From the NCBI GenBank assembly GCA_963281155.1, contig CAUJLY010000006.1:7564001-7628000 (forward strand): a stretch of DNA of 64,000 nt, read 5' to 3'. Below the pieces are notes generated by a model. It did not search any database and was not told where the DNA came from. It saw only the letters and a program-made list of their open reading frames with translations. Below, one piece after another: positions 47,807 through 60,760 of the stretch (positions are counted from its first letter, which is position 1; each line of letters begins with the position of its first letter). A program made the position numbers and the translations under genes. Origin of the DNA: Rhabditophanes sp. KR3021 (Eukaryota; Nematoda; Chromadorea; Rhabditida; Alloionematidae).

Positions 47807-50800
47807 ATTATTGTTTGTTGTTTACGAATTAGCGATTCTTGTAAAGATAAATACTTTCCAAAGAATGTATTGTACTCCCAAAAAGGTAAATATATCAATC
47901 TTCGTATTTTCAATGTATTCTCTTAAACATTAATTAGTTAGTTTGGAAATCAAATGGTATATGAGAAACAAAATCTAAAATGTATCCATTGTATGAACTT
48001 TGAAAGTACTACGCCGATAGGAGGAAGTAAAATGTAAGTATAACGTAAAAAATGGCACCTGGATAACAAAAAGTGAATGTGTAAATTATATATATAATAA
48101 GTGGAAACAAAATTGTGGGGGTTATTGTGGAATCGGGAAACTTTTACTTATTGTAAACATAGTTTGTATCTTTATATGTATAAGTTTGTTTAAACAAAAA
48201 AGTCTTTTAATTGCTAAAACAAGCATAAAGCGAGAATATATAATGGTGTTGTTAAAGCATTCAATTTTTACAAAAATAAAGCAACTTTTTTGTGGTGTTG
48301 TTTGTAACCTAAAATTGAATGTGGCTGAATATGATGGTCAATTAACTTTTAAGAATGTCTAAAACTACATCAAGCCTGGCTTTAAAAGAAAAAAGGTGTG
48401 GATATTAACACTTGCTTCATCTAACGCCTAATATTCATTCAATGACTTTTTCAAACCTTTTTATATGAAAGATTATAAAATATTATATAACCCAATATAA
48501 TATCGCCGTATTAGTTCCATATTAGTTTATATATAGTAAAGGTGAACGGAAATACAACTTAAATAGCGTTGAATGGAATGATTCGTGAACCGAAAAATAT
48601 ATTCATTATTAAAAGAGAAAGCACTGTATTAGGTACGTAAAATATGTGAACTAAAAATTATTTATATATAAGAGGATGGCGTTATGTATTGGCACAAAGA
48701 TAAGAAAACTTTTTATTCTGAATTGGTAAATGAAGTATAAAACACAAGTTACATATAACTTTTTGGGAAACGGTCATGTCAAATTACTGCCAACGATTGT
48801 AATAAGTTATTAAAGTTGTCAAATTATTTTATTTTAAACCTAAAAATAGATCTTTAAAAGAATATTAATAGCTGTTAAGGCTGGTGACAAAAACAACGAT
48901 CATAAAGTATAATAAAAGAAACTATTTGTCAAGAGTGTAGGCTCAAAAATATTTTTTATTACTCTCAATTTGCCATCACTCATAACATGTAATATTGGTG
49001 TAATGAAATGTGAATAAATTCACATAGTCACTTAATACATTTGATCTTAATTTATTCGCAACCAATAGCCTAATTTATTTGAACAAGTAATTGTTAAGGA
49101 TATTAAATTTGGCAACATAAAAGTAAAGATGGATATTATTTATTTTACGGCAATTGAAGATTATCACATAAAACTTAAGCTTGTTAGTAGGTTATATTTC
49201 TCAAAAATAACAAAAATATTATGAAGGGCAGTAATTTGATATATGTGATTTAATATAACAAAAAGATTTTAACAACGAATGTTTAAAAGATAAAGTTTAG
49301 ATAAAATTATCATAAACTCATAGTGGGGGTGTACAAAGAAATAACAGAAATGAAAGTTGGTTTGGTTGAACTAATGTCATTATATGGAATTATGTGGATT
49401 TGCTATTATAGTAATCATTTATTCAAAAACCTCAATAAGAAACCCTCACAAATTATATATCGTTAGCATATCACCACTAGTTAAAATATAATTGGGCTAA
49501 TAAATGGTACAAAAGGCTATTTATAGATTCTTTCTCTGTAATATCACCCATAACTACGCAACTTATCAAAAAATACTGATACATGTCTGATGATATATTA
49601 TGTCTAATCATGTCAACTATATTATGGCACCAGCTAACCACTACATTTTGTAAATGTTAAAAGTAGATGTAATTTATATTTGTTTCTATTGGAAACATAA
49701 TCAAAGGAATAGAGATATGATTTCGGCATCATTTTTTTATCTTTTCATTACCATAACAATAAAACTCTTAGGCGTGGAGCGCTTTTTAAATAAATCTCAT
49801 CCTAATACACAGACTAATAAAACTCACTTTAGCTAACAATAGCAAACTGAAGTTATTTCCTTCATATAAATTCAAGAAAAACGAAAAGCTTGAACAAAAA
49901 AGCAAATTTATAATGATGGTTAAAATAAGGAAGATTTAGTTATGAAAATAAAATGTATCCTCGGAACATTTTAAAAAACTAGTTGGAAGTATGACTTTAT
50001 ATAACTGTATATTAATTGCGAAAATGATATGCCGAACTTTCGAAAACTGGTTAAAAAAATTTAATTAGCCAAAAAGAATATTAAACTACATTGTAGGATT
50101 ATTATATAAGTTGTTTATCATATATATGAAAAGGCAAAACTACGTTTGATAAAAAAATATGCTTATTGGAGCAAGAAAGCTTATGTGTGTTTACGTTTTA
50201 TAAGAGAAATTGTTCGCTGAATAAGAATTCTAACAAAAAGAAGATTTATATAAATGGTGAATTGTAATTTTATTGCAAGAAGAACAACAATTATGCAAAA
50301 ATCTACAATAGGTGAATACGAAGTCTAATTGCATTAGCAAAGTTTTTAGAATTAATAAATGACCGAATCAGTATCTCATTCAAAAAGTTATAAATAAATA
50401 ATTTATGCATTTTATGACGAGCACAAAATATACAAGTATTTAAATTAATCAAGCTTAAAATTTCTATAAAATTTAATCGTATATTAATGCCATTCGACAT
50501 AATTATTGCTACTTATTAGCAATAAAATTGTCGGTTAATATCCAATAATGAAATTTGGTATTTAATGTGAAAAAATATGCAAATCTTAGTTTAACTTTAA
50601 TAAAGTGATACCACACTTAATTTGACATATCTAACAAGATTAACAACTTTCAAGAGTGCATCTTTTAAATTGATAGTATCATACTTGGCGTATCACAAAT
50701 GTATATCCGTAGGATGAGGATTAATTACGAAGATAGAGTGGTATTTTTTTGATTTAGTAGAATTAAATTATGTAAATCGTTCATAAATATTTTAGTTAAC

Positions 50801-53800
50801 TACAATTAAATATCTATTTCGAAAACATAAATTCTTAACTTTCTGTCTGGAGAATAATTTAGAATATTAATTGTTTCAAGGTGTTTTCGATGTAAAGTAC
50901 AAGTCTCTTAATAATAGCAATTACTGTACATGTCTATACAAATATATTATTCCAAGGGAGGGAAACGTTTTTTTAACAACTCTTCAAGTGAATTGTTTTA
51001 ATGGAATCTATAGTATTTTTGTTCATTTGAAATGTATCTACAATTTATCTTAATCACATATTTAATGCTTCAAACTATACACAAGCCATTTATAATCAAA
51101 AGATCCTGTAAACAATATATTTCATTGAATTACGTTTTTATGATTAAGAAACTAAATTCTAAGAAATAAATGTCAGCATATTTAACTTTAAAAATTCTAC
51201 GTTTGTCTTGATAATTATAAGCAGTGGGGATATGAGTGCATAAATATTTGGGAAGTTCATTAAGTGACAATATAATTTTATAGAAATTTTTGAGGATGAA
51301 GCCATGCCTGAGAAACTAAATGGAATACAAATTAATATAAATGATAAGAAAACATATAAGTATACAAAGAGTGTATTGGTAAGGACAAAAAACTTTCTCG
51401 AAGTACATGTAGCGTAAAAGACGGTACTATCTAAATATTTATGTATAAAAGTTTCTTTTAATGAATTGGGAAGGAAATGCTGGGTGTCAGATTCTAAAAA
51501 TAATTTGTAAACTCCCAAAATAGAAAGCAAGACAACAAATTGATATTATGGGGTTGTTATGTAGTGAATAAGATTTAAAAAGTTTAAAATAAAAGTTGAT
51601 GAATTTTGAGTTGCAAGAAAGACCACAATTCAATGAATATGTGACGGTTTATTTTTAGGCATTTACGCTTTGTTGCGTTCTTTTGATATATAAATTTGGC
51701 CGTATGAATGATGGTGTGGTTTAAATAAAAATAGCTTTTGTTGTGTAAAGATAAAGTACAGTTTTGTTCATTGATAAATTTTCTTTATTTTTGATGTGGC
51801 ACTAAAATTATTGTTAGTGTTTAAAAAGGATAGGGTATTTTTGTTGAAGATAAGAAATTGCTATCTAGGTACAAATCAGATGCTTTGCTTCTAGGAAAAC
51901 AAATAAATTAGTAGTTAGGAACAATAAATATACCATAACACATTAGCGAAGCCAGTTAAAATAATTAACACTTATAATTAAATTAAGTAAGAGTAATTGT
52001 AAAAAAGTTAAACTTTTCTTTTGCTAATAAACACGTCATGAGCATAACTTTTTTAGTTATTTATTTATTTTATCCAACCAATATATATTTGAAATTGGTC
52101 TAACCTAAAAAATTAGGGGAAAGGAATTTCATTTACCCCTAGAACCTCGTCATTATGTATTTTTATTTAAAATAATGAAGATATATAGATATCCCAACAT
52201 TTAATTAGCAAGCTAGCATCATTAAAAGGAAATATATTTTTGTTGCCAAGCACATTAGTAAAGTGAAACCGTACGGTTGAAAAAAAGGATAAACCCATTC
52301 TGATATAAGAGTATAAATACATTTTCTTCAAATAATATGTATTTTTTCAATAATTTTAATAGTAAAAAAGTACTGTCTGTTGGGTATCGTATATATTGTT
52401 AAAAGAAAAAATCAAGTTTGGAATTTAAAAATACTTATATAATGACGATTCATAAATGATATCCACTCTTTCTTATTTTTGTCCAAATAAGTTCTAATAT
52501 AAGTCTTAAGCTCTCAAATAATGTTAAAACTTCTTTCAAATAGGAAATGCGTTTGAAAAGTGTAGGACTTTAATCCTCGATATATTAATAAGCAATAAAT
52601 ATTAGACAGTAGAATGACACTTTATTTTGCCGTTCCCAACACAATTTTTGAACTAGAAAGTATCTTAAGTGAAGCAATAACTTAATAAATATTTATAAAA
52701 ATGTACTACTCAAAATAAACGTAAATCTTACTTTGATTTCATAAAAACTGCAAAACATATATTTAGTTCATGAAATCATTGAACTTAATGAAAGTTTACA
52801 AATTATGACGAATAGTTTATTCTGGTGGTTATAATGTTTTTGTTGGAGGAGTCTATGTAGCGGGGATTTATTCAAAATGATTCCATTTAAATAGAAATTC
52901 TGTTTCCTAAAGTGTTCTTTCAAAAGCTTTTTTTTAAATAATTAACATTTTCTTAATACAAAAAATAGTTGCAATACAATTTTATTCCGGGTGTAAAGTT
53001 TAAGAAACTTTCTTTTGTAGTAATTTAGAATCAAGGAAAGTTTGAAAATAAAACTATACTACATATTATTTTATTTTTTATCGTAATTGTATTTAAGTAT
53101 CAAAAAAGTGATTCATTATAGCATGAAAAATTTGAGGAAAAAATAAATCACTTGATATATGAGTGGTATATTAAATAGAAGTTGGTCATTTTGGGGATGT
53201 GAGGAAGTATATTGTTTGAGTATGAGTATAGCTAGTAGTAAACTTTAGAAATGGGAATACAATTATGTGTGCCAAGTTTAGTAGTTATTGTGTCAGAAGC
53301 GGCAAAAAGTTTTATCCAAATCTCGACCCCATTTCATAAAAATAGTATTTGGGAAAAGACATGGAATGTGGGTATAAATTTAGATATATATTTTTATATA
53401 TTCATGTTAAGCACAAAAGGAGACTTATCATCAAATGAAACAGATGTTCTCAGGAGATCCCACACGAAATATTGTTTTATTTTGAGAAAGAAGGATGGCT
53501 ATGTAAAGTAAATCAGCAAATTTCTTTTGATAAAAGAATATGATTTATTTCGTCTGGGAAGTGTAATTTTTCTACATCGTACAATATTTTTGTCAAAAAA
53601 TTGTAAATATTTTTATTGCTGGACCTAAAATCTTTCTGAGAGGTAATTTATTTAGGAACTTTTAGCCTGTAAATAGATTAGCAATTTATTAATTTCTTCC
53701 TTGAACTACAGGACAATTTGAATAAACACTTTGATTTCAAGTTTTCAAACTAGCATTAACTCGCCTTTATTGTTAAATTGAAAAAGTACATTCCATTAAG

Positions 53801-56800
53801 TGAAAATAAAATGAAGTTTAATAGGGCAATTTAAGCATTTTTATAACGCTTGAATATAGAAATTTGTTAAAGAATGATAAGATTTAAACACTTTTCTGGT
53901 TAACAGATATTACTCACACTTTTGCACACACCAATCAAATATCATTCTGGGCAACATGATAACAAAAATAATTGCAATTTGGTTAAATGTAGAAAGATAA
54001 ATTTTAGAAAATTTGACACTTGCTTTTAATGATATGTTTTAAATTGGTGGCATGATATACAAATAAATTGCCTAAATGTTAATAATTAGATTTCAGGCGG
54101 CATATAGTGAAATACTTCCCTTAAATGACTTTTTTTGTGGTTCAAAGATGATAAAAATAGAAGTATAAAAGATTTCAAGTTATCTAACTTATCAACGCCC
54201 AACATGTTATTTTGAGTGACAATTTAAACGACGGTGATTAACTTATTAATAATCCAAGGATCAAAAGAAATATACAAAGTAACCAAGATAGTTAACTGAT
54301 AAATGAATGACGTAAAGAGTCAAAAATAACTGAATCCGATATAAACCGATGTAAATTTGTAAACAGTTTGCCAGTAAAAAATAAATTAAGACACAATAAT
54401 ATACATAAATACATGTAGATATCTAGATATATACATTCAATTGAGATAAATTAATTATCTAACGTTTCCGTATGAGTTTCTTAGTAGTAGTGTAATAAAT
54501 ATATGGTTAATAGAAGTATGAAAACTTTGCATAGACAACAAAATTTGTCAATACATAATTATACTTTTATAAATATAATCATCATTTATCCTGCTATCTC
54601 CTCAATATATAATCTTAGCAATTTAATTTGATCACTTTGTGTCCAATAGTTAGTCAAATTGTCAGTGTTTAAAAAAGCTGGTTTACTCAATTACATACTA
54701 TTTCCTTATTATATCAAACATACCAAGAAATAGAAACGTCCAATGTCCAAATCAATTTTAGATCACTGCTTTAAGTAATTGTTTTGATTAGTTGATTTAT
54801 ATATTTAAATGTTTTGATCATTCAAAAAATAGTATAATAATTCAGTATTTATGTGTTCACCTTTATAAACAAAAACATTTATTGAGTTGGCTGAAAATAT
54901 ATAACAATTATTAATTGACTTCATTTTAATTGGCTTATCACTCTTTAGTGATGGAAGGCATATTATCTGTTATCACTATAGGTGATTCACTTTTTAGAGT
55001 AATTGTGAACAATGATAACACTTAGTAGATATAATGGAGGAAGTAATGTGTTTGAATAAATACACTACCAACAAATTAAATGTGGTACGAGTCATTTTTT
55101 GGTTGAAGGCAAATTTTTTAATTGCCCATTATCTTACATATTTTATAAAGTAACATGTAAATTGTTAATGATTAGAAATAAATATACTTTTATTGTCAAT
55201 TACTATTTTAACTTTAAATATTTTGTTTTTACTAAATACATATTTGATACACATAAAAAGATGTTTTTAGAAATAGCAGACTACTGAAACTATAATTGGT
55301 AATAAAAAAACTACATTTCTTGAATTTTTTATTTGTTTAATATTTTTTATTAACTTTAAAGTGCTATTCGAACAGGAAATGCCTTTTCACCGATTAGAAG
55401 ACTCATCCCAGTTTAAATACTACATTTATAACCTTTTTGGGCTTGAATAGGAAGAAATGCTTATAATTAAAGCTCACAGCAGAATATAAATATCATCATA
55501 AAAAAGCCTTAAGATAATCCAAAAAATGGAATTTAAGATAATTCAAAGATGGTATTTACGATATGCATCATCATTACGTATTTTACAAAAAAAGAAATAA
55601 TAGATCAACTAGATTTCCACGAGCAGCATTAAATTGGCCTTATTACTGCATGATATATGTTGATAAGTACAATGGTCTTTATGATCAGAATGACAAATTA
55701 AAACTAAATGCAATTACTGATAACACAGATTTATGTAGATATATAAAGTAATGAAATAAGGTTTGCCATATGAGGCGCTCATTTCTTTATATATCTTCCA
55801 AATCTGTATTTATTACCCTGCTTCATATACACTTTAATTTTACATTTAAGTAAATGACACTTTCATGGATTTGATAATATAATTAACTGCTTATTAAACC
55901 ATGACATACGTAACTTTGTTACCCAGATGTATAATAAGAGCCTTCTCTTCTATGAAAGATGCAAAAAACACTCCAACTTGTGTGTAGATGGATGTTATTA
56001 TGATTATTTATAAAAAATAGCTCAAATTTGGTCATATATCAATAAATTAATGCTCACCAAAAGGACATTACATAGTATATGATAGTTGTATCAAATATAC
56101 AACAATTTATTTAAATTCCAAGCTTACCTAACAAAAGATAGATTTATTTAATAATGCATTAATAATTTTATAGTAGCAATGCAAACTCAATAATAAACAT
56201 TAACTATATCTTAAAAAGCCCGTTTAAGCGGAAAAATATTATAAACTTAACTAGTGTAAATGATTATGTTCGTGTAAAAAATGACATTGCCTTCAAATAC
56301 TTATTTTCAAAATCATTCTTGAGCTTCACAAAGCAATTATGACCTATTATCAAATGTATAAATACGAAGTAATGATGCACTTACCAAAAGCAGTTGAAAT
56401 ATAAAAAATGTTTATAATTTTTTTGTTGAAACTTAAGTTTCAGAGTCAATGCCACAAATATAGTTATGTCAACGTTAATATAGTATAGAAGTATGAAAAT
56501 CTCAAAAAATTTAATTTTTTGCTGTTGACTCCTTAGAATTAATGACATGGATATATCACTATTATATCATTAATCTTTATATATCTTGCTCAATTATAGA
56601 AAATAGGAAAAGTATTCAAGATGTGTGAGTTTTTACGAAATAACATTTGAACCCAAGCATAATATATACAAGGTTGGGGAATATTGATGATAATGATTAT
56701 TTTTGATACATTGGTTTTAATTTAACAGATAACCAAATTGGATAAATTTGTTATGCGCGACTTTTGTCAACATAAACATGGTTAAGGATGATTTTTAGGG

Positions 56801-57798
56801 AGAGTTAGAAACAGACTTTTAAATTTAATAATAAAAACATGACTAGATGCCAGTTGTCTCAAAAAAGTAACTGCAATAACAATACTTTGTCCTTCCAAAA
56901 TCATTCATTAAGCTTTGGTTTTTTAAATATTTAAACGACATTCAAATTATTTCCGTAAATCGAATTTTTTATCTAGATTAAAGTTAAAATTTAATATATA
57001 TTTATAAATAGAACTCTATTAATGTTACTAATAAAAAACTTTTGACATGACGTTGCAAATTGTCAAATTTGAAAACGCCTTTAGAGGATACAAATAATGA
57101 CATGTAAACGTAAAAATCAAATCGTGTAGAGTTGTGAATCTTTTAAATAATAAGTGGTAAACTATTTTTTATAACCATTTACAATTCAATGAAGTCAATT
57201 AATGACAATGAAAATGTTTAACTCCTGAACATAAGGATAAGTGCTTTGGAAGATGTACATACAATTTTGGTTGTGAAATCAAGCCGAAACTAGACTCAAA
57301 TAGACTTTTGAATTCATTAAAATAAAGAAGTTTGTTTAAGTCATAAATTTAATATCAACAAAAGATAAAAAATTCTTTACTGCCATATGAAAGAAAATGT
57401 TATTGAACCTCCTCAAACACAAACAAAATTCTAAAGACGTGCATGTAATGATGATTGAATATATTATTTGGCTATCCAATAAAAATTATTGTTTCATGGC
57501 TAAAAATTACTTTCACAATAAATTTTTTTGCATTTAAAACTCAATGAAAAGGATGTGCTTGTAAACAACAAAACCAAAAAAGTAATTTTTACAAAGTTGG
57601 GGTTCTTCTTTGGAAAGGATAAAGACCATCCATAATTATATACAACTCTTGTGACTTTATAACGTTAAACTGCATGGGGTAATGTAAAAATTACTTTATT
57701 AAAATGATAAACAATTTTTCCCATTAATTGGAAACACCAAATCATGCAATTACTCAGCTTAATTTATAACAAAACATCATGTTGTTTTTCGAGTTGAA
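47807..57798. other. Ten-kilobase AT-rich region without genes
   Basis: No complete gene could be recognised on either strand. Open frames at 49654-49836, 51159-51530, 53251-53511, 55099-55287 and 55563-55751 lie within or near the chance range for this base composition and lack splice or family support. No tandem array, inverted-repeat element or tRNA was found by eye. It lies upstream of the class B GPCR gene and could hold its distal control elements, but nothing in the sequence shows this directly. Confidence 0.5.
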
Positions 57799-58270
57799 TT
57801 AAGTTGAAAAGAATGGAATTTGCATAGGAGTAGGAACTTGAACATAACACATAACGATTGAGGAAATTGCAAGCCTGAAAATGAGAGCGAGAATTAATTT
57901 AACTTTTCATTTTTAAACGTACATGAAAGAACTAATTATTTGGCGGACGTCTTCGGTAGTTTTGGCGTTTGTAAAGCAGACAACAGCTGAAAAGAGAGCT
58001 ATCCATGAGCACCATTTGATCTGTAGAGTGTGTTAATTAATAATTAAATTGATCGATACTTACTCTAAACATCAACCCAGAAATACTGAAAATCATGCCT
58101 ACCAAATGCATGTATTCACTGATTGGATCTTCAATTGGAGATTGAACTGTGTTTGGATTGTATCTAAAAGTATATTCTTCATTTGTCAATATCAAGTTTA
58201 ATTACCTGTTAAGTTTATATCCATTCTTTTCGCTTAAAGAAGCAGCCTTCTTTTCAATCTTTTTCTGCAT
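57799..58270 (-). CDS. WDR83OS: Asterix / WDR83OS, PAT-complex subunit
   Basis: Small ER membrane protein. With CCDC47 it forms the PAT complex, which shields polar residues of multipass proteins during insertion. Four tiny exons, 58270-58206, 58163-58064, 58020-57923 and 57874-57799, with 42-48-bp introns, close to 112 residues, the family length. Conserved pieces in order: RYNPNT, EDPISEYMHLVGMIFSISGLMFRIKWCSW, then a span with TNAKTTEDVRQIISSFM and LAISSIVMCYVQVPTPM. Each of these aligns with the human protein's YKPPP, [28 protein letters not shown] and [30 protein letters not shown] regions. It is head-to-head with the MFS transporter, with 477 bp between start codons. The gene had no long open frame and was found through its exons. 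Confidence 0.93.
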
Positions 58271-58747
58271 TTTGATGACTAAAATAACAAGTTAATGATG
58301 TTAAATTTAAAAAGAATTGACAGTATAGACAGAATATTAAGTAAAAAGCATATATAAAGGATAATTGTGTCTCATTAAATTGAAATATACTAACTATAGT
58401 TATTGCAAGCATCAATTTAAGTCTGCTAAAAGGCTAGCGTGTCACTTTTTATTCCATTACCAACATTACCATTTCCACTCAAGACTGCAACGTATAGTAC
58501 ACAACTATTCAAGTGCTATACAGCTCTCCAAATGCTTTCGAAGGTATTAGTCATACCAATCAACATATCATCGCGTTTATTTATTAGTGTCAGCAAAGCT
58601 TGACGCATTCAATCTTCATTTTTGATCCGATTTTTGAGTTGCTCATAATCAGCTACTTATTAAACATATTTATCTGCATTTGTAAGTTTATAACTAATGC
58701 AACATACTTAATATTATAATATCAACCATTTTAGGAGCATTCGCAAA

Positions 58748-60760
58748 ATGACATGCTTTCAAAATCCAGTCAAATATGTGTTCAACAATAACATACGGCA
58801 TCTTAACTTATTCTTATTAATTGCTTTGCTAACAATGATGCACGCGAACTTATTCTTTTTTAATATTTTGTTTATTAAAGACAATAACATAACTAGACAT
58901 CATTTTGTGGAAAATGTCTTGAAAACGCCATATAAACAAACTAATGAAAATAGTCAATTTGGTAATAAACAAATTGAATTAAATAAAAATATAAATTCAA
59001 GATTAAAAAGAAATGTTACAGCATATATTGAAGGAAAGCCAGTTCCTCAAGATTTGATTGAAGAAGGTACGGATTTAAAAGCTGATAGTAGAATTAACAA
59101 GGATAGAAATACTACAAAAGCCATAACAACTAAAACGCCTTCAACACCAAAAAGCATATATTTATTTAAATCAACTTCCAAGCCAGAAGTTACTGTGGCT
59201 ACAACTAAAAAAGAATTGGACTGGGTAGATGCTACTGAATATGTTAATAAGAACATAGCTGAGGAAAAATTAAAGAAAGAATCGGCTGACAAAGAAACTG
59301 TTAACGAAGAAACTGGCGACAAAGACACTGTAGAAAGTGTTTTGCATTCGGAGCCAGTAAGACCTAAATATGAGTTTGTACTCAATTTTCACATGCCTCA
59401 TGATTCATTGAAATCATTGGGTGAAGGACTACTCTTAGCAGCCCCGGGAATCGGCATGTTGCTAGGATTTGCTCCAGTTAGCAAACTTATCTTTAAAGTT
59501 GGAATTAAAAATTCACTCTTTGTATTAGGGTTGCTTAGTTCTTTTGGAATGGCATTCATTCCATTAGTTTTGGGAGATCACAATAGAATTTATTTAATTG
59601 TGGCTCGTATTTTTCTTGGATTTATCAGTGCTGGTACATTTGCTTCTATTGGATCACATATCATAAAATGGCAACCGATTCGGGATCAAACTTCTTCGTT
59701 AAATTTATCAATGTTGTCAATTGTTCTCGGACCGTTATTTTCTTGGCCTTTAGTATATTTTTGTGATGGATCAACATCCACTAAAAATGTCCACTATGTT
59801 TTAGCTGTTCTCACAATTATCATTTCTATTATTTTTTATTTTATTTATCGAAATAATCCAAGTGAACATGCATGGGTCAAAGGAACTGAGCTTTTTAAAA
59901 TTCAAACAAGAAAAGTATTATCAACTCGATTAAATAAAAATTCAATAATGAAAGTCTTAAAAAGCTTTGATACATGGAATATCGTTGCCTGTTCACTAGC
60001 TTACTTTCACTTGATCTCGTTTGCTGTTACGTTATTGCCAGTTTTCGCAGCTACTGTTTTGAAGAAAGAAGGTCATTCTTTGATTATGTCTTCAACAACG
60101 CCCATCATTTTACAGGTAATCCAGGATCTTTGTTTTTGATTTAATGCAAAATTATTTATTTAGATATTATCTCATGTGGCAATGCATTATCTTCAAAAAT
60201 CCCTTGAATTGAGCAGTAGTGTTTACAGAACAAGAATGTGCAATTCAATTGCATACTTCACATCAGCTTTGTTCCTAGCTTCTTGTATGGTCGTTTTCAG
60301 TAAGAATCTGAATGAAACAATAATATATACTCTTGTCGCATGCAGTTTTGCACCTATTGGATTTGTTTTCTTTGGGTTTCTTCAATGTACTACAAGTATT
60401 GGGAAATTATATGGGCAATACATAATCACTCTTTTTCAATTAGCATTCGCCTTGGCTTTAACATTTACTCCATTTTTGGCTATTTTCGGAGCATCCAATA
60501 AGTAAGTTTACTGAAATGTAAATATATTAACACATTTTGTTGCTTTCAGCTTATTAGTAGAATGGAAATTCTTTTTCCTTATAATTGCTATAATCTTCCT
60601 TCTTTGTAATATTGCATACATATTACTAGTTGAAACACAACCACTTGATTTCGCAGAAAACAGCTGGCTTCCGGATACGAAAGATACCAACCAAACGGTT
60701 CGACTAATACGGTTTGAAGATGATTGTGGCATAATGGAAATGAAAGCAATCAAAAAATAA
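58748..60760 (+). CDS. MFS transporter (SLC17-like) with long luminal loop
   Basis: Major facilitator superfamily carrier, closest in feel to the SLC17 (sialin, phosphate, vesicular glutamate) branch. Exons 58748-60115, 60164-60501 and 60550-60760 close in frame to 638 residues. TM1 is at about residues 18-42. A hydrophilic loop of about 180 residues follows, rich in Lys, Thr and Glu, containing RLKR at 85-88 and NVT/NIT sequons. Membrane segments from about 225 onward include ARIFLGFISAGTFASIGSHIIKWQP, which is the conserved TM4 region of the family. The last exon holds the final span and a tail of about 45 residues. The loop between TM1 and TM2 is much longer than usual for SLC17. The ATG follows CATTTTAG at about 58727-58734, a likely trans-splice acceptor. 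The substrate is not predictable. Confidence 0.82.

Noticed and set aside
53251..53511. An 86-codon ORF in the gene-poor block.
   Set aside because: No family resemblance, no splice or polyA context, and long chance frames are expected in a 10-kb stretch read in six frames.
55563..55751. A 62-codon ORF with a fairly balanced composition (RFPRAALNWPYYC).
   Set aside because: Length is within chance expectation and no neighbouring exon or control signal supports it.
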